A stretch of DNA of 64,000 nucleotides from Nymphaea colorata (Eukaryota > Streptophyta > Magnoliopsida > Nymphaeales > Nymphaeaceae): assembly GCF_008831285.2 (NCBI RefSeq), contig NW_022204507.1:372001-436000 (forward strand), read 5' to 3'. The notes under the pieces are model-generated. The model was not told the origin of the DNA and did not search any database. It saw nothing but the letters and a program-made list of their open reading frames with translations. The position numbers and the translations under genes are program-made. Each line of letters opens with the position of its first letter. Position 1 is the stretch's first letter. Of this stretch, positions 10,634-23,100 are shown piece after piece.

Positions 10634-13170
10634 ATGGTGAGAAAAGGCGAGCAGCTGGAAGCCGAGGTGATTCCTCAAGACGATGATGAAGTTGTGGCAG
10701 AGTTGGATTTCAGAACTGAGAAGATAGCTCAGATGGAGAGCAAGATGAGTGGGATAGATAGCAAGATGACTGGAATAGACAGCAGGCTGGACCATATGAT
10801 GCAATTGATTACCGCGGTTACTACTTCAAACCATCAACTCAACCAACACATGGAGCAGGTTGAAAAGACTACGCAAAGTGTTATAAACCATGAGAATCAT
10901 GGCAAAACCAGGTCTAATATGCCTAGCACGTCTTATGACAGACAAAATAATCATGAAGGGCTGATCGCTATTAACATACTTGAAGAACTAGAAAAAATCA
11001 TAAATCGGTCTAAGGGAGTGAAAAATGTGGGAGATAGGCGTGAGGGGACTGATCAACCTAATCTTAGGGTTGAATCACAAGGGGAACGCCAACCACCACC
11101 AGTCCATGATCATCAAAGACCAGTTTGGGAGGATCATGAGGAAGCTAATCGACCGGTTGATGATAGGAGACAGCCGGTAGGGCGTCAAGGGTGACAGAAC
11201 CGAAATCTGGTTGAAGCAAGAGTGCCAGCACTTAAGATCGAATTTCCAAGATTTAGTGGACAGCAAACTCATGAATGGGTTTTCAAAGCTGAAAGATATT
11301 TTCAGTGTGAAGGCATTCCAAATGATAAAAGAATTACCTACGCGATTATGTACTTCGAAGGAGAATCCTTGAAGTGGTTTCAGTGGATTAGCTACCGAGA
11401 CCAAAATCAAACTTGGGAGCAGTTCAAGAATGAGCTGATCAGTAGGTTTGAAGATTCCAGAATTACAGATTTCAATGTGCAGTTAAAGAATCTCACTCAA
11501 ACCGGGACGGTGTTGGACTATCAACACAAGTTTGAACGTTTATCTTACAAAGTACGAGGTTGGGATGTAGCAGCATTAGTAGGAGCTTTCATTGGGGGAT
11601 TTCAGCCTGATATTCAGTTGGCTGTGCATTCCAAAGAATCTCATGACTTAAAGATATGCATGAAAGTTTCCCGACACAAAGAAGAGAAAATGGAACGGAA
11701 ATGGGCTCTCCAAGAGCACGGCAAAAGGTTTGACCCACATCGGACCAGACCGTCGGATCCAGAAATGTTACCAAAGAAGAAGGAGGTACCACAACCAACC
11801 TCTAGCAGCCCTAAGAAACAATACATTACCCACAAGAGCGGGATGAGAGAATGGCAAAGGGGTTGTGTTATCATTGTGATGACAAGTGGTTTCGTGGACA
11901 TAAGTGCAAAGAGATCAAGTTGTTCATAGTCATAGATGACGAAGATGAAGAGTATAAAGTTGAGCAATCAGCTAGAGAGCAAGACAGCCAGGAAGAAAGG
12001 CCGAACTATGAATCTCATGATGACAGCCAGGTGCTATGTCACACGATAGCTAATATAAGACATCCGGATCCCTTGAAGGTTGTTGGATACATCAGTAACC
12101 ATAAACTATTAGCTCTCCTAGACACGGGATCAGCCACTAATTTCATAAGTCCAGGGACAGCTCAATCGATAGGTGGTAAAAGTCAAGTGATATATTCTTT
12201 TGATGTCCAAACCAGTGATGGAACACATCACGCATGCAAGGATAGGGTGCTCCATATTCAAAATGTACCATTTACGATGGACTTATATATTCTGCCTATC
12301 CATGGAGTAGATGTAGTTTTGGGAATGCAATGCTTCAGAACGTTGGGAAAAATCCAATGGGACTTCACCACCAAGACCATTATGTTCCATAAGGAGAATA
12401 GCGAAGGACAATTTGTCTTAACGGCTATTGACACAAAGTCTGCAAAGACCATAGCAGCACAAGGTCCGAGAGAAGGGTCAGACCAGATGGGCAGTAGTTC
12501 TTTGATGGGAAAGAAGGAATCACAACTGAAAGAGGCTCAAATGCAGCAAATTGCAAAACAGTCCAAGACTGTTATGACAGACCCTATACAGTCATATTAT
12601 ATGCTCGAGGTGAAGGCTAAGAGAGCAGCGGAAGCATGGTGTGCTGTTTCTAACAACAAGGACCAAAAACTGTTACTTGTTGAGAAGTTCGATGACAAAA
12701 CTGGGGGCCGACTTTGGCAAGCCCATGATAGAGGACGTCAGGAAATTGGGTTCATGACGAATGCCTAAAGGGGTGACCAAGGACCTCCCATATACCAAAA
12801 GTCTTTACTAAGGTCCTTGCCGAGGGACTATGGTCCTCATCTAAGCTGGGTAGGTGATGATGGAGATGTGAACTCTATTAAGGCAGTTCCAACAGACCGT
12901 GATGACAGGACACCAGCTGCTATTGCAGTCATGGTTGGAAGCGGGGAGATGGCTAGTGCGGCATCAGTTGAAGCTATTGACTTCAGGCATTGTGAGGTGA
13001 AGCGAGAGAAGATACAGGGAGGACCAAGGCATTTTGAGCGAAGTGAGGCTAATTCCATGTTGAGCAAAGCCGAGGCGCTGAATGTAGAGGGCAAGACTGA
13101 AGGGCTGATTGAGATAGGCAGTCTAGAGGCTAGTTTGGTTAACCTTACATTTGAGGAGAATGAAGCATAA
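10634..13170 (+). pseudogene. Gag-protease polyprotein of a non-autonomous LTR element, with unknown C-terminal region (A)
   Basis: Starts at ATG 10634, 28 bases after the primer site. Order seen: an N-terminal coiled-coil-like stretch with heptad repeats (KMSGIDSKMTGIDSRLD); a retrotransposon gag core (IEFPRFSGQQTHEWVFKAE, FEGESLKWFQW); a zinc knuckle CYHCDDKWFRGHKCK; a retropepsin-type protease with intact LLDTGSATNF; and VDVVLGMQCFRTLG, which usually leads into reverse transcriptase. Here it instead runs into QSYYMLEVKAKRAAEAW, DYGPH and VMVGSGEMASAASVEAIDF, which I do not recognise. Breaks: TGA at 11192, a 1-bp deletion near 11833 and TAA near 12766; apart from these the frame is continuous for about 845 codons. 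No RT, RNase H or integrase. Copy B differs at each of these breaks. Confidence 0.8.
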
Positions 13171-13393
13171 AGTGTTAGGCACAAGCCGACGAGGGAGATT
13201 GCGGAGGGCAGCGATATCTATTGTAAGGTTAATTTGAAGACTAAAGAGAGTTGCAGCCTACAGATTGCAGCCGGTGACGAGAGCGAGGAGCATGCAACGG
13301 GTTCAAGCAAGGTACACTCAGCTGAGCAGAGCAGGGAAGGGACTAGGTTCGGTCAGGTCATTGGTCAGTAGAGCAAGGCTGAAGAGCAGAGGT

Positions 13394-15578
13394 TGCTGGT
13401 TCCTGCAGAGAAAGACTGCGTTAGCTGTAAGAGACCAAGGAAGACTGGGCGCAACCAATAGTGCGTCTGGGTCAGGTTTAGTTGGCAAGAGCTCAGGCTA
13501 ACCTAAGCGCGTCGCGGTTGGGTTCAAGCCCAGACCGAGTCATTGTATTTGTTTTGTTTTGGATTTGATTGAGTCAGGTCTTGTACTCGTATCAGTCCAA
13601 GACAATGGGTCAAACCCGAGACAGTCCATCGGCATATAAGCTGGAGACTGTGCCAAAACCTGTAACTTTTGGAAATTGAATCAATAAAAGAAACCTTTTC
13701 TCTCCCGCACGGGAGAGTTTGAGCTGGTTAAGTGTGGCGCCAAAAGCTTGGCCAGCGAAGGAGACTTTGCTGGAGAAGAAGATCGCCTACAGAACCAGAG
13801 GAGCTGAACCGGGAAGGCTACTGCAACTGTAGATGTCAAATACAGTGCAAGTGCTCCCCAATCCTTGAGGCACTTAGAGGCTGGAATCAGAAGAAGGATC
13901 ATTCGGTTGCGCAGCAGATCGTAGCTCATCCGAGGAAATTCTGCGCTGCACGTCGACAGTCGAAGGAATTTCTCAATAGGTAAGAAATCCTTCTCCGTGG
14001 ATATTCTACCGAGAGAACTGCCTGTTTACCTGATCAGAAGTGGAGAGGATGCTGACGTTCTGATCGATTTGAGTCAACTCATGTAATGGGAGGAATAGAT
14101 CGGTCTGATCTGACTAAGATCGAAGGATTTGAGAGGGATTTGAGATGCTGACGAGTTTAGGCGAGAATGATCCCTGTTTCAAGCAGATCACCAAATGTCT
14201 GACTTAGATCGATTTCAATTCTTTTAAGAATCAATTCTTGCTGTCGCAATCTATGTCTAATTGTTGCGTATCCCTTGCGACGAGCTACAGAGTGAAACAG
14301 TGAGGAATCGATGGACTGAAGATGAAGAAACAGAGGCTGAATTCCTGTTCTGAAGACAGCGACGGCAATCTCTGAAACTCAGAACAATTCCGGCAATCAG
14401 AGGTTCATCTGAGTGGAGAAATGGCTCAGACATCTTCATAAATCTTGGGGGATCATTCTAGCGAAGTTTGGGAAGAATCCGAGCTGTTTTGTATAGTTCG
14501 CCGGAGCTGATCGGAATCATGATGGCGGATCGCGGAATTAGGCGACGCAGTTCTGAGTGAAACCAGAAACTAGGTTGCTTTCAATCCTCAACGACTCACC
14601 TTTTTTAAGCTGAATTTTAAAGTGTTCGTACATCAGAATCTCGGCTATCTCTGGTCCAAATTTGAGCTCAATCCGAGCTACTATTGAATTGTGGCAAATT
14701 TTTTGAGGTGACTGGCTCCAGAAGTTGCCTCAGTCCTGCGACAGGCTGATTTCAGGCAACTTTGGGCTGATTTTTGGAGCGTCTCATCCTCCTGATCTTG
14801 GCTTCCTCCAGATCAAATTTCATGTTTTTTGGACTTCTGTACACAGAGTTATGATTTTTTGAAGGAACGCTAGTCTGGGAGCTGGTTCCACACCTGCGAG
14901 AGGGATTCTCCCCCGTTCCCCCAAATTCTGTTATAGACTTGGGTGAAATCGCCCGAAACGCTAGTGTTGTCTTAAACACCAGGAGCCTTCGCATTGGAGA
15001 TTGACCTCCATCGAAGGACTTGTAGCCGATTGAGCAGTGGAGTATTGCTGAATACCGAGGATATACTTGGCCTTCTTCCTCGGTGAGTGCTAGACTAGCT
15101 CCAGTTAGGTACATCCGAAGCCCCCTATAGCTGTGTGGGTGGGTGCATTTGATTTCCAGCCAACCTTCAGATTTGCAGCCATTCGTGAATCCTCCAAACC
15201 CACCTAGCTGAGGACACATTCCCAAGCTATTGGACTATCCTAGGGCAAAGGGTGCGGAATGCTCGACCTAGGGGTTCAATGTATGGTTGGGCATGGATGA
15301 TGTGATTGTTGAGTAAGGGAGAGATCTTCTTGTACCGTTGACGCTTGTAAAGCCTCACATTCCCATTCTTGATTTGTAGTATGTTGAAACTTAGGAGGGA
15401 ACCACTATTTGTATATCAGTCCTAAAGAGATATATTCAGTCGGGGTTGTGTCCGACTTGGGAATGAAATTTTGTAATCTCTATTCTTTTAACCTTCCTCG
15501 GCATGTTAACCCCAATAGATCTTGACAAGTGACTGCAACTTGATCTCTTTTCAGCAGCTACAAGGGCAGGTCACATCA
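13394..15578 (+). repeat. LTR of the Gag-Pro element (A2, 3' LTR, internally deleted)
   Basis: Matches 7820-10592 but lacks roughly 500 bp corresponding to about 9430-9960. TATA-like GGCATATAAG is at 13631-13640 and AATCAATAAAAG near 13678. It ends TCACATCA at 15578 and is followed by GATGCCC, VAL-like intron sequence that also follows the last LTR in copy B at 40602. The start coordinate is tentative. Confidence 0.7.
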
Positions 15579-15996
15579 GATGCCCCGGAAGCAAATTGAT
15601 CAAAAATGATAGAACACACACAAATAATAACTAAAGCATCTAAAAGAATGGGGAAAATTTTTTGTACAATCCATGCAATCCATAAGAAAATCTTTCAGTA
15701 TATCACAAAAACCAAGTAGCAAGAGCCTATAGAGGACATGCATTTTCTAGAGGTGAATTTTTTCCCCAAAAAATCAGATCAATCTTCCCAGGATGTCTGG
15801 GACATAAATCTTATTGGGCTTCCAGCCAATGATCATAAAATCCGATGAAAGTTGCGAACGAGAGCTCATTGCTGCATCCATGTGGCAGTTGTGGGATCAG
15901 CAGTCAACCATACAGCCCAAAGCCACAAATGTGCTGCAATCTTGTAACATCAAAATATATATGAGACTTATTTTTTCCAACAATTAAAAGGCTTAC
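15579..15996. other. VAL-like intron sequence between retroelement and exon 3 (copy A)
   Basis: Aligned with 40602-41020 of copy B. On the minus strand a short open stretch (SQLSSDFMIIGWKPNK) is present in copy A but shifted in copy B. I could not match it to a VAL domain, so it is left as intron. Confidence 0.45.
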
Positions 15997-16098
15997 TGCA
16001 TTAAGTGAACTTGTCTTGGCACAAGAAATGCATTCTATTCCACCAACATCCAGGAGCAAGAATGTATGAGCTGAAACGATGCACCCACAAGGTAAACG
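15997..16098 (-). pseudogene. VAL-like exon 3, zinc-finger (PHD-L) part (copy A)
   Basis: The minus strand reads RLPCGCIVSAHTFLL and DVGGIECISCAKTSSLNA between acceptor TTCCAG (16099-16100) and donor GCA|GTAAGC. VAL proteins have RxHCGCIxSxxxxxLxDxGGIxCxxCA in their N-terminal PHD-like zinc-binding domain. The conserved His of HCGC is Pro in this copy, which should damage metal binding, while the splice acceptor is intact. In copy B the reverse is true. Confidence 0.85.
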
Positions 16099-16407
16099 CT
16101 GGAATAAGAAACATTTTGTTAAGGAAAGAAATTTTTTAAGTCATTCAAAAAACAACTTAGGGCTACAGTTTTTGACATAATTGAACCTGAATGTATCTAA
16201 CTGCATTCTAAATAAGAGAATACAACATGGTGCTTGTGTTCTCAAGCATCACAACAGATATTAATGCAATTCATCAAAAAAGTGTAGCCAGTTCCATTTG
16301 TAGGTTGTTCAACTTGCTACACTTTGATGCATGAGAAGTAGATCATATGATTTTCATATTTTTAACACAGGGCAACTAGAGTTGGTGTTTACATCCCAGT
16401 TTCTAAC

Positions 16408-16488
16408 CTTTCCACACGTCTCACAGTTCCTCCACCAGCAGCATCAAAGTGAAAATCTTCACAAAACCTTAACTCATCATACGCAGAA
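16408..16488 (-). pseudogene. VAL-like exon 2, zinc-finger part (copy A, frameshifted)
   Basis: The minus strand reads SAYDELRFCEDFHFDAAG, then in the next frame WRNCETCGK, between acceptor TGTAG and donor AAG|GTTAG. Family members read SAYExxxFCxxFHxxxxGWRxCExCGK. One base is missing at the Gly-Trp (GGTGGAGG where GGTTGGAGG would be in frame). Copy B has the same missing base. The phases of both neighbouring introns fit exon 1 and exon 3. Confidence 0.85.
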
Positions 16489-16824
16489 CTACAAGATCAA
16501 AAGAGAGTTATCAACTGAATGTGGCAGAATATTGGTTACTACTTACTAAGTGATTAAAAGAAAAGAAGAAAAAACCCAAAAACAGTTAACATCATGGAGA
16601 TAAAGTTTTCAAAAGAGGTTCAAAGATGGACTATCACTAAGAAAATGATTCTGATGAAATTCTCTACAGAAAAAGCATCAAAAATAGGAAAAATATAATA
16701 GATCCACATGTAACATCAAATCCCCAAATGGTGTGATAACTTGGTAATATCCAAATCTAGCAACAGCAAAAGAGCCCCAACTAGAGAAATTCTTTCCTTG
16801 GGCAGAACTTGAGGGTGGTGACAT

Positions 16825-17095
16825 AGTGGATTCTCTGACACGCTCAAAGCATGAAGTTGTCAGGTCAAAGGAGGAGAACTAGACTCACGCTCGGCAGGAC
16901 ACTGCCTAGATTTTGAGTCGGAACAAGGAAAGAGAACCCAGGTTGGTCTTTTCAAGCAGAAAATGCAGTCTATGTTGCCCATGCTAGCCATGGCCAGCGA
17001 CTGCATACCAACCGAGGAGGTAATTCCACTACCAGTGGACCCAAGGAATGCCCTCAACCAGTCATTACGGCATTGACTCCTAAGGAGAGGCAAAT
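16825..17095 (+). repeat. Left arm of an inverted repeat carrying a gag fragment
   Basis: Plus-strand translation includes LFKQKMQSMLPM, ASDCIPTEE and PVDPRNALNQSL. The reverse complement of 19840-20112 gives nearly the same peptides. Outside the coding part, CTCAAAGCATGAAG near 16842 pairs with CTTCATGCTTTGAG near 20090, so the inverted arms extend beyond the gag segment. Confidence 0.75.
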
Positions 17096-19764
17096 GTAGG
17101 TTGTGCTGCGTTAGAGCTCTGTCGGTTCAGCGATGGTTGGGTGATGCTGTTGGACAAGGTAGGGCAGCAACTTGTCGGTCTTCCTTGCCGTTCGTCGGAG
17201 AACCCCACCATCGTTCTTTGATCGGCGGTTGTTGCTTACCGTTGTGGCTCGCCCGATGCCCTGTAGTCACTGTTTTCCAGACGTTGTGTGTTGTTGCTAC
17301 AGTTGAACACTTTGACCGATTAGTGATGGTAGACCGTTGGTGCCAAGGTGTACCTTCTTCAGCAGAAATCATCACAGCTACCATCTGATCACCTGAAAAC
17401 TCCTGCAGTCCATCGAAAGTTAAAGTGTCGGGGGATAGGAGGCTGATGCCTTCCCGCGAGTGCCCTTCTGGTCGTACCGATTCGATAGAACATTAATGCA
17501 GCTTATTTGGTCGTCTTGTCCCAAGTCTTACCAAAAACTGGCAAGAGTAAGCCTAACCCATTACAACAATCTAACCCAAAAAGGAAGTGTTGGTCCAGGC
17601 TTTGGATTTATAAACTACCAAAACCCAGCCTGTGGTACATGTTTCAGACCTGTGTCTAGGAGGCTTGTGTCACCTAGTGTCCCACTATCACGCATGGAGA
17701 GATTCTGGCTTTGTCAACATGGTTTGGCTGTGTCCCGACAATAGGAAGGTGTCCCAAACAAAACTGGTGTTGAATGAGTTTCACTCAACCGAGCAAGGCT
17801 GAGTTCTTCTTGGATGCACCTGGCCGAGTGCTGGGCTGACTTTGGCCGTCCTGGTTGAAGTTCTTGAATGCCCAAGGCCTATAGCTCGCCCGTGGTTGGA
17901 TGATTGCATCAAACTGATGCCCAGCCTGATGTCGGCCCAATGTTAACCTCCTTAGCAACCGAGAGGCCCTTTGGAAATGAAGCAAGAGGCTGCCCTTGCC
18001 TGGCCCGGTAGTGATGAGCCTCGCAGCCATGCCTCTGTGCACCGACATTATCGTTGCTGCCCTTTCATCCTGGCCGGCCAAGGGTAGGGTCGCATTAGAT
18101 GCACCCATCTTAAAATGGAGCCTGCTCTCAGACTCCTTGAGTCACGCCTATCACCATGATGGCAAGTGCTTCCTCAAGTGGTGCTGCCTTCTGCTGGGGT
18201 CCCAAGGAAGACGGAGCTGTTTCGCAGCCATAGTGTTTTGGTTTCCAACATTCTTCCCCTTGTTGCGGCTGCATTGTTCCTTCGGGGCAGCTTTGTTCTT
18301 CATGAAACCTGCTCCCTTTAGTTGTGCCCTCTTTTGATAGAATTTTGGCAGGAGGACTGAACATTGGCATGCCTTCGTTTTTTTCGAACTCATGCCCCAT
18401 GCTGGCCATCTTCAGTCGATTGTCTTGGGTGGGATTGAGCCACCTGATACGACACCCAAGGATGGTGCAGCCATTTTCGTCGCCATGCTGGTTTGAGAAA
18501 TCGAAAGAGTACCTTGCTGCTGAGGTGGAGGGCAGGAATCTAACTCAGCCAAATTTTTGTCACAGCTCACGTAGTCCCCCATTGTCGCAGCTGTCCTTGT
18601 TGGTCCCAGTCGTTAGGCCCCCGATGTCCCCTTTTCGACTCACATGCCTGTTCTGGCCCTTTGCTGTTTCACATTGGGAATGGAGGTGTTGATCTTCTCT
18701 ACACTTCTGTGGACAAGAGTAGATCAGTCTAGGTTTGGCCCATCGAAATTGAACCTATTGGAACATGCCCTTCACCGTGATGCCTTCTAGTGGCAGATCG
18801 CCACACGGAGGGAAAGTGTGTTTTTTACAGCATCCTGTGGCTCAGGTGACACCCTGCAGATGTTCTTTTGGTAGTTTTGTCAAAGGTGCGGCTACCCTAG
18901 ATTGTGGCTGGGAACATACCAACCACCCCCCTTAGGCTGCTGGTCCATGCTTCTGAGGGAGGGCAGCGTTACAGGGTCTGTGTGTAGGACGTTGATCCCA
19001 CCCTGAACACCTTCGTAGCCCATGATGCACTCCAGTGGATCCGATAGAATTTGGTGGCTGCATATGCTGAAATCTAAATAGTTTCTCTTCCCCTTACTTG
19101 ACCCGAATTGATGTGGTTTGTTAAGCTGTGGGCTAGTCGTCCTCTTTTGCCAGCTCAGCAGTCTTGGCCCATCTGTTCACCTCACACTAGTTGCCCCCTT
19201 ACCTTGGTTTGAGGTGGTTCTCTCAAAACTCAAGGCATTATTCATGATGGTGCCATTGGTTCCCAAGTCGCATACGGTCACCCTTTCACCACCCTCCTCA
19301 AGGATCCTACTGATTCAATAAAGGAGGTTGGAGGAATCCTTGCTAAGTCACTTTAGCCGAGGGCTGTCATGTGTCAAGTTCAATGCCTGGTCCCCATCCA
19401 ACAAAAACAAACAGGCTTGCATGGAGCTGTCATCCCTGCACCCTGTTTTCCCAATGTCTGTAGGCAGCACAGAAGGGCCCTTCTGCGTTGACCCCCATTC
19501 GAGCCACCTGCTGAATCAAGATGGCTTGAGTAGACCAGCCCTGAACGAGCCAAACTGCTCGAGCAGTGCCAACATATCCTTCCACATTCACAACAATTGC
19601 TGGGGTCTCCTTGGCAGGTGTTGTCCTCATAGCCGGGCACAAAACGGAGATGGAGAGTGTAGGCTGCCTGCAGTTTGCCTTTAACAGGGCTGGTTGTGCG
19701 ACCAAAGAGGTAACAATCACACCTCTACCCGGGAGCTCCGGAAGAGCCACCGGTTCGGCTTCTT

Positions 19765-20112
19765 CTAGCAGGTTGTTGGCTGCTTACACTCATGTAGCCG
19801 CCCCCATTTGGCTCCGCACGTGAAGCACTGGCCGTGCTTGAAACGTACTCGCCTTTCCTTACGAGACAAGTGTTGTAATGACTGGTTGAGGGCATTCCTT
19901 GGGTCCACTGGTGCCGGAATGCCCTCCTCGGTTGGTATGCAGTTGCTGGCCCTGGCTAGCGTGGGCAACATCAACTGCATTTTTTGCTTGAAGAGAGCAA
20001 CCTAGGTTCTCTTTTCCCATTCCAGCTCGAAAGTCAGGGCAGAGCCCTGCCAGTCATGAGTTCAGTTCTCCTCCTTTGTCCTGGCACCTTCATGCTTTGA
20101 GCATGTGTCAGT
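19765..20112 (-). repeat. Right arm of the inverted repeat: gag fragment with zinc knuckle
   Basis: The minus strand encodes ASNCIPTEEGIPAPVDPRN, ALNQSLQHLSRKERR and a knuckle-like CFTCGAKWGRLHECK, the arrangement seen at the end of Ty3/gypsy gag (C-x2-C ... H-x-C). The frame stops soon after. It mirrors the plus-strand fragment at 16825-17095. Which arm is the original cannot be told from the sequence. Confidence 0.7.
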
Positions 20113-23100
20113 TCTCCCAAGTGGCACATGTAGAACTCGGAATTCAAACATGCTGCTATGATGCGTCTGATTCCTGAAATTTCATAACAGAGATGATAGC
20201 TGAAAAATGACTTTCTAGAGGTGACTAGATAAACAAGAAGAAACATAAATATACAGCTGATAGCATACTTATCAAGCTTTGCATCTTTTGGCACAAGACC
20301 TAGATCTGCTTGCACAACACTTTCCTTTCCATAGCACAGTCTTTCAAAACATGATTTTGTCTGATGATAAAAAGAGAAAAAGGAACAGCAACAATAAACA
20401 TATATCAAATACTCTTGAGATATTTAAACAACAAAAGTCACACTTGTTTAGAAGAAACGTCAATGAGCTCACCTACTTTAAGGTCCTGGCACCTTAAGAA
20501 AGGCTTCGAAAAGATTTTGAAGCAGGACGCAAGAAAAGAGTTCAATAAAATAGCATAAAAGAAGACAGAAGAATTAAGAAACAGTCAACGAGGAACAAAA
20601 ATTGTTGTCAATAAAAGAAGTGATGCAAAAATTTATTCCTAAATCTAATCAGTTAGCAAAAGATTCAAACGATTAGCTGAAACAAACAGGAATCATTTGT
20701 GAATTAGAGAAAGTTAAAAATTGTATTTTTTGTGACAAAAGGTAAAATAGAAAAAATAAAAAATTCAGAATATTGAAAATAATTAAAAATAGAAAGGACA
20801 TGTTCCCTTACTGAATTGGATCTATATTGATTCAAAGAGGGTTGGTTTGGATCAATGGATTTCACTACCATGAAATAAAGTATAATTCCAGCCAGGGTCA
20901 TTCGTGAACGGCTCAAAATCATGTCAGATTGCTGAATAAATGTGATAACAGCAATAATAGTAGCAATAGCTATTAATAAAAAAACCACTTAAATCAAACA
21001 AAGCCAACTTGTTCTTAGCTCACTAACAAATCACAGTATTATCCTGTCAGAGAGGCATTGTGATCACCACTAATTAATTTAACATTACAAACAGCACCAA
21101 TATATGGCTAGAATGCTGGATGCACATCATGTACTTAATAGGCAGCCAAGTTGGAGAAGAGAAAAACCAAGTAAGAACAAGACTGTCGTAATTTAATGTG
21201 GGAAATACACAATAACATAATGGAGAATGCAGACAAGAAGGAAATGAACTTTAAGTTTACATGAACCACTGAACATGTCCTGCTTGCAAGATACACCCAG
21301 AATGATTTCTTTTGAAAGCAGAGACTAGAGAGTAAATAAGTAATTAGTTTGGAAAAAATATAAATTAACCTAACACCAGAGGAAAAAACAGTTCTTTATG
21401 ACCACTCAAAGAGTGTAGGTATTTGTCAACTTAGTAATTTAGTCACATAAGTGAATGAGAGAAAGAGAAAGATAAGTAGTCACATAAGTGAACATGACAC
21501 TAGTAAAGCTTAGAGAAACAATGACAACTCCCACTTTTTGTGGATAGGCAAAGGAGCAAGAAGTATAAAATAATGCCACATAAAATTAGTTGACATCAAA
21601 GACGGGGCCACCCATGGCTTGGAATGTGCAAAGGCCCCACATGCAGTTTCTCATTTCAAAATTTTCCATATGAAAAAAAGGAAAAATGTTTTCTTAATGA
21701 ATAGCAACTATAAGAGAGTATAACAACTGTCGTGTTTCTTTTGTACAGGTTGCACATAAAGTTTTATATAGACAAATTTTTATGAACACCCATCTTCTCA
21801 TTGAAAATCCATTTTGGGCAGCAATTTTATCTTGTAGCGTGGATTTAGTTTTCTTTACAACATATATAAAAATCTCAAGTCAACTTTTATTGGGACAAAC
21901 TCCCAAAAGGAAGGCCCGTTAAGTGGCATCACCTTTCTGTCGTATTAAAAAAGAGTCTTAAAAAAGACATTAAAAATTATATTGTTCATTAACTTATTAA
22001 GTTATTCTTGTGTAGTAGTGCAATTTGTTATTCTATCAACTAAAACACATCTTCTGTTTCAGGAAAATCTTACCGGCAACGACATTTTATATTCTACTAA
22101 ATGACAAGACCGTGGCCCTGCGGCTCAACTTTCTAACTCTACCACTGATTTTCATATGAGAGAAAAAGACAAACCTGGTAGCTCTTCACAATTTATCCCT
22201 TCGAATGTACTCTCATAGAACCTCATAGGTGTTCTTGTGGGGATAGTTGCCAAATAAAATTTCCAGTAACCACTCGCACAAATGGCAAGCCCTCAACCCA
22301 ATAGCCAACACTATCTAAAGAACTAGAAACAGCATCGTCATTCCATGCGGCTAAGTTGGAAACCAGCACATCAACTTTGCTTCTCTTTCACCAATACTTG
22401 AGAGGTCCTACAAACAGCAGTTGAATAACTTAAATTTTTAAAAGTATGTCAAGAATACATAGCAGATATATATGAAGGATGCCAAATTCAACCATTTGCA
22501 ATAAAAAAATGAAAAAAAAAAGATGAACCCTGTACATGTGCCATCACAAATTGAGCTTCATACCTAAACAAGTTTAATTATATAATCTCAAATGCAAATT
22601 GCTATCTAAAGTTTTCCAATTAATCCCCAAATCCTGAAAAGCAACATAAGATCATAATTTCCAAAAAAACCACTGGTACATTGATGCATAGGAGGAGGTG
22701 ATAAAATGCTCCTAATCCCTTTCTTCACAACCCCCTTCAACTGCCTACCAATTTTAGGAGAAAATACAATGCATGCAAAACCAATGATCAAATCTTTATA
22801 GATCATCCTATTGCCTCCTTGTTCTACTGCACCATCAACAATTATAAAGACAGGTAGAGTCTCCACCACAAAAAAGCATATTAAAGTGTCCTATGCACTC
22901 AAGAGAGAAAGGGGCTAGCCTTTTCAAGCGGCATGAAGTGAGAAACAAAACAAAGTGAAGATACCGATGTAGAAGAAGTAGCAGCAAATATAGATGACTA
23001 TAAAACCCTAGTATACACATGCATCCTTATATACCTGGGTACAGCCATGACATGTGCAACTGACGTATCTGCATTTAAATAGAATCACAAGGACAATGAA

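Larger units (their letters stand above)
5423..16786. repeat. Segmental duplication, copy A
   Basis: This block aligns along its length with 24335-41806 in the same orientation: VAL-like B3 exons, a truncated Gag-Pro element internal region, LTR, internal region, LTR, then VAL-like 5' exons. Similarity is roughly 90-95% by eye in the exon regions. The alignment ends on the right at about 16786 versus 41806, where GAGCCCCA continues differently. The left end lies in the N gap. Copy A lacks the copia insertion and exon 1 present in copy B. Confidence 0.85.
16787..20112. other. GC-richer block with inverted gag arms, otherwise unrecognised
   Basis: This block begins where copies A and B stop matching. 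Inverted repeats bound it at about 16825-17095 and 19840-20112. The interior (about 17100-19830) is richer in G+C than its surroundings and has many short frames on both strands, none with a motif I recognise. On the minus strand it follows on from a gag zinc knuckle, so it may be a decayed retroelement interior. Confidence 0.5.

Noticed and set aside
17101-19830. Many 60-120-codon frames on both strands in the GC-rich block
   Set aside because: High GC lowers stop frequency; none shows a motif or agrees with a copy elsewhere.
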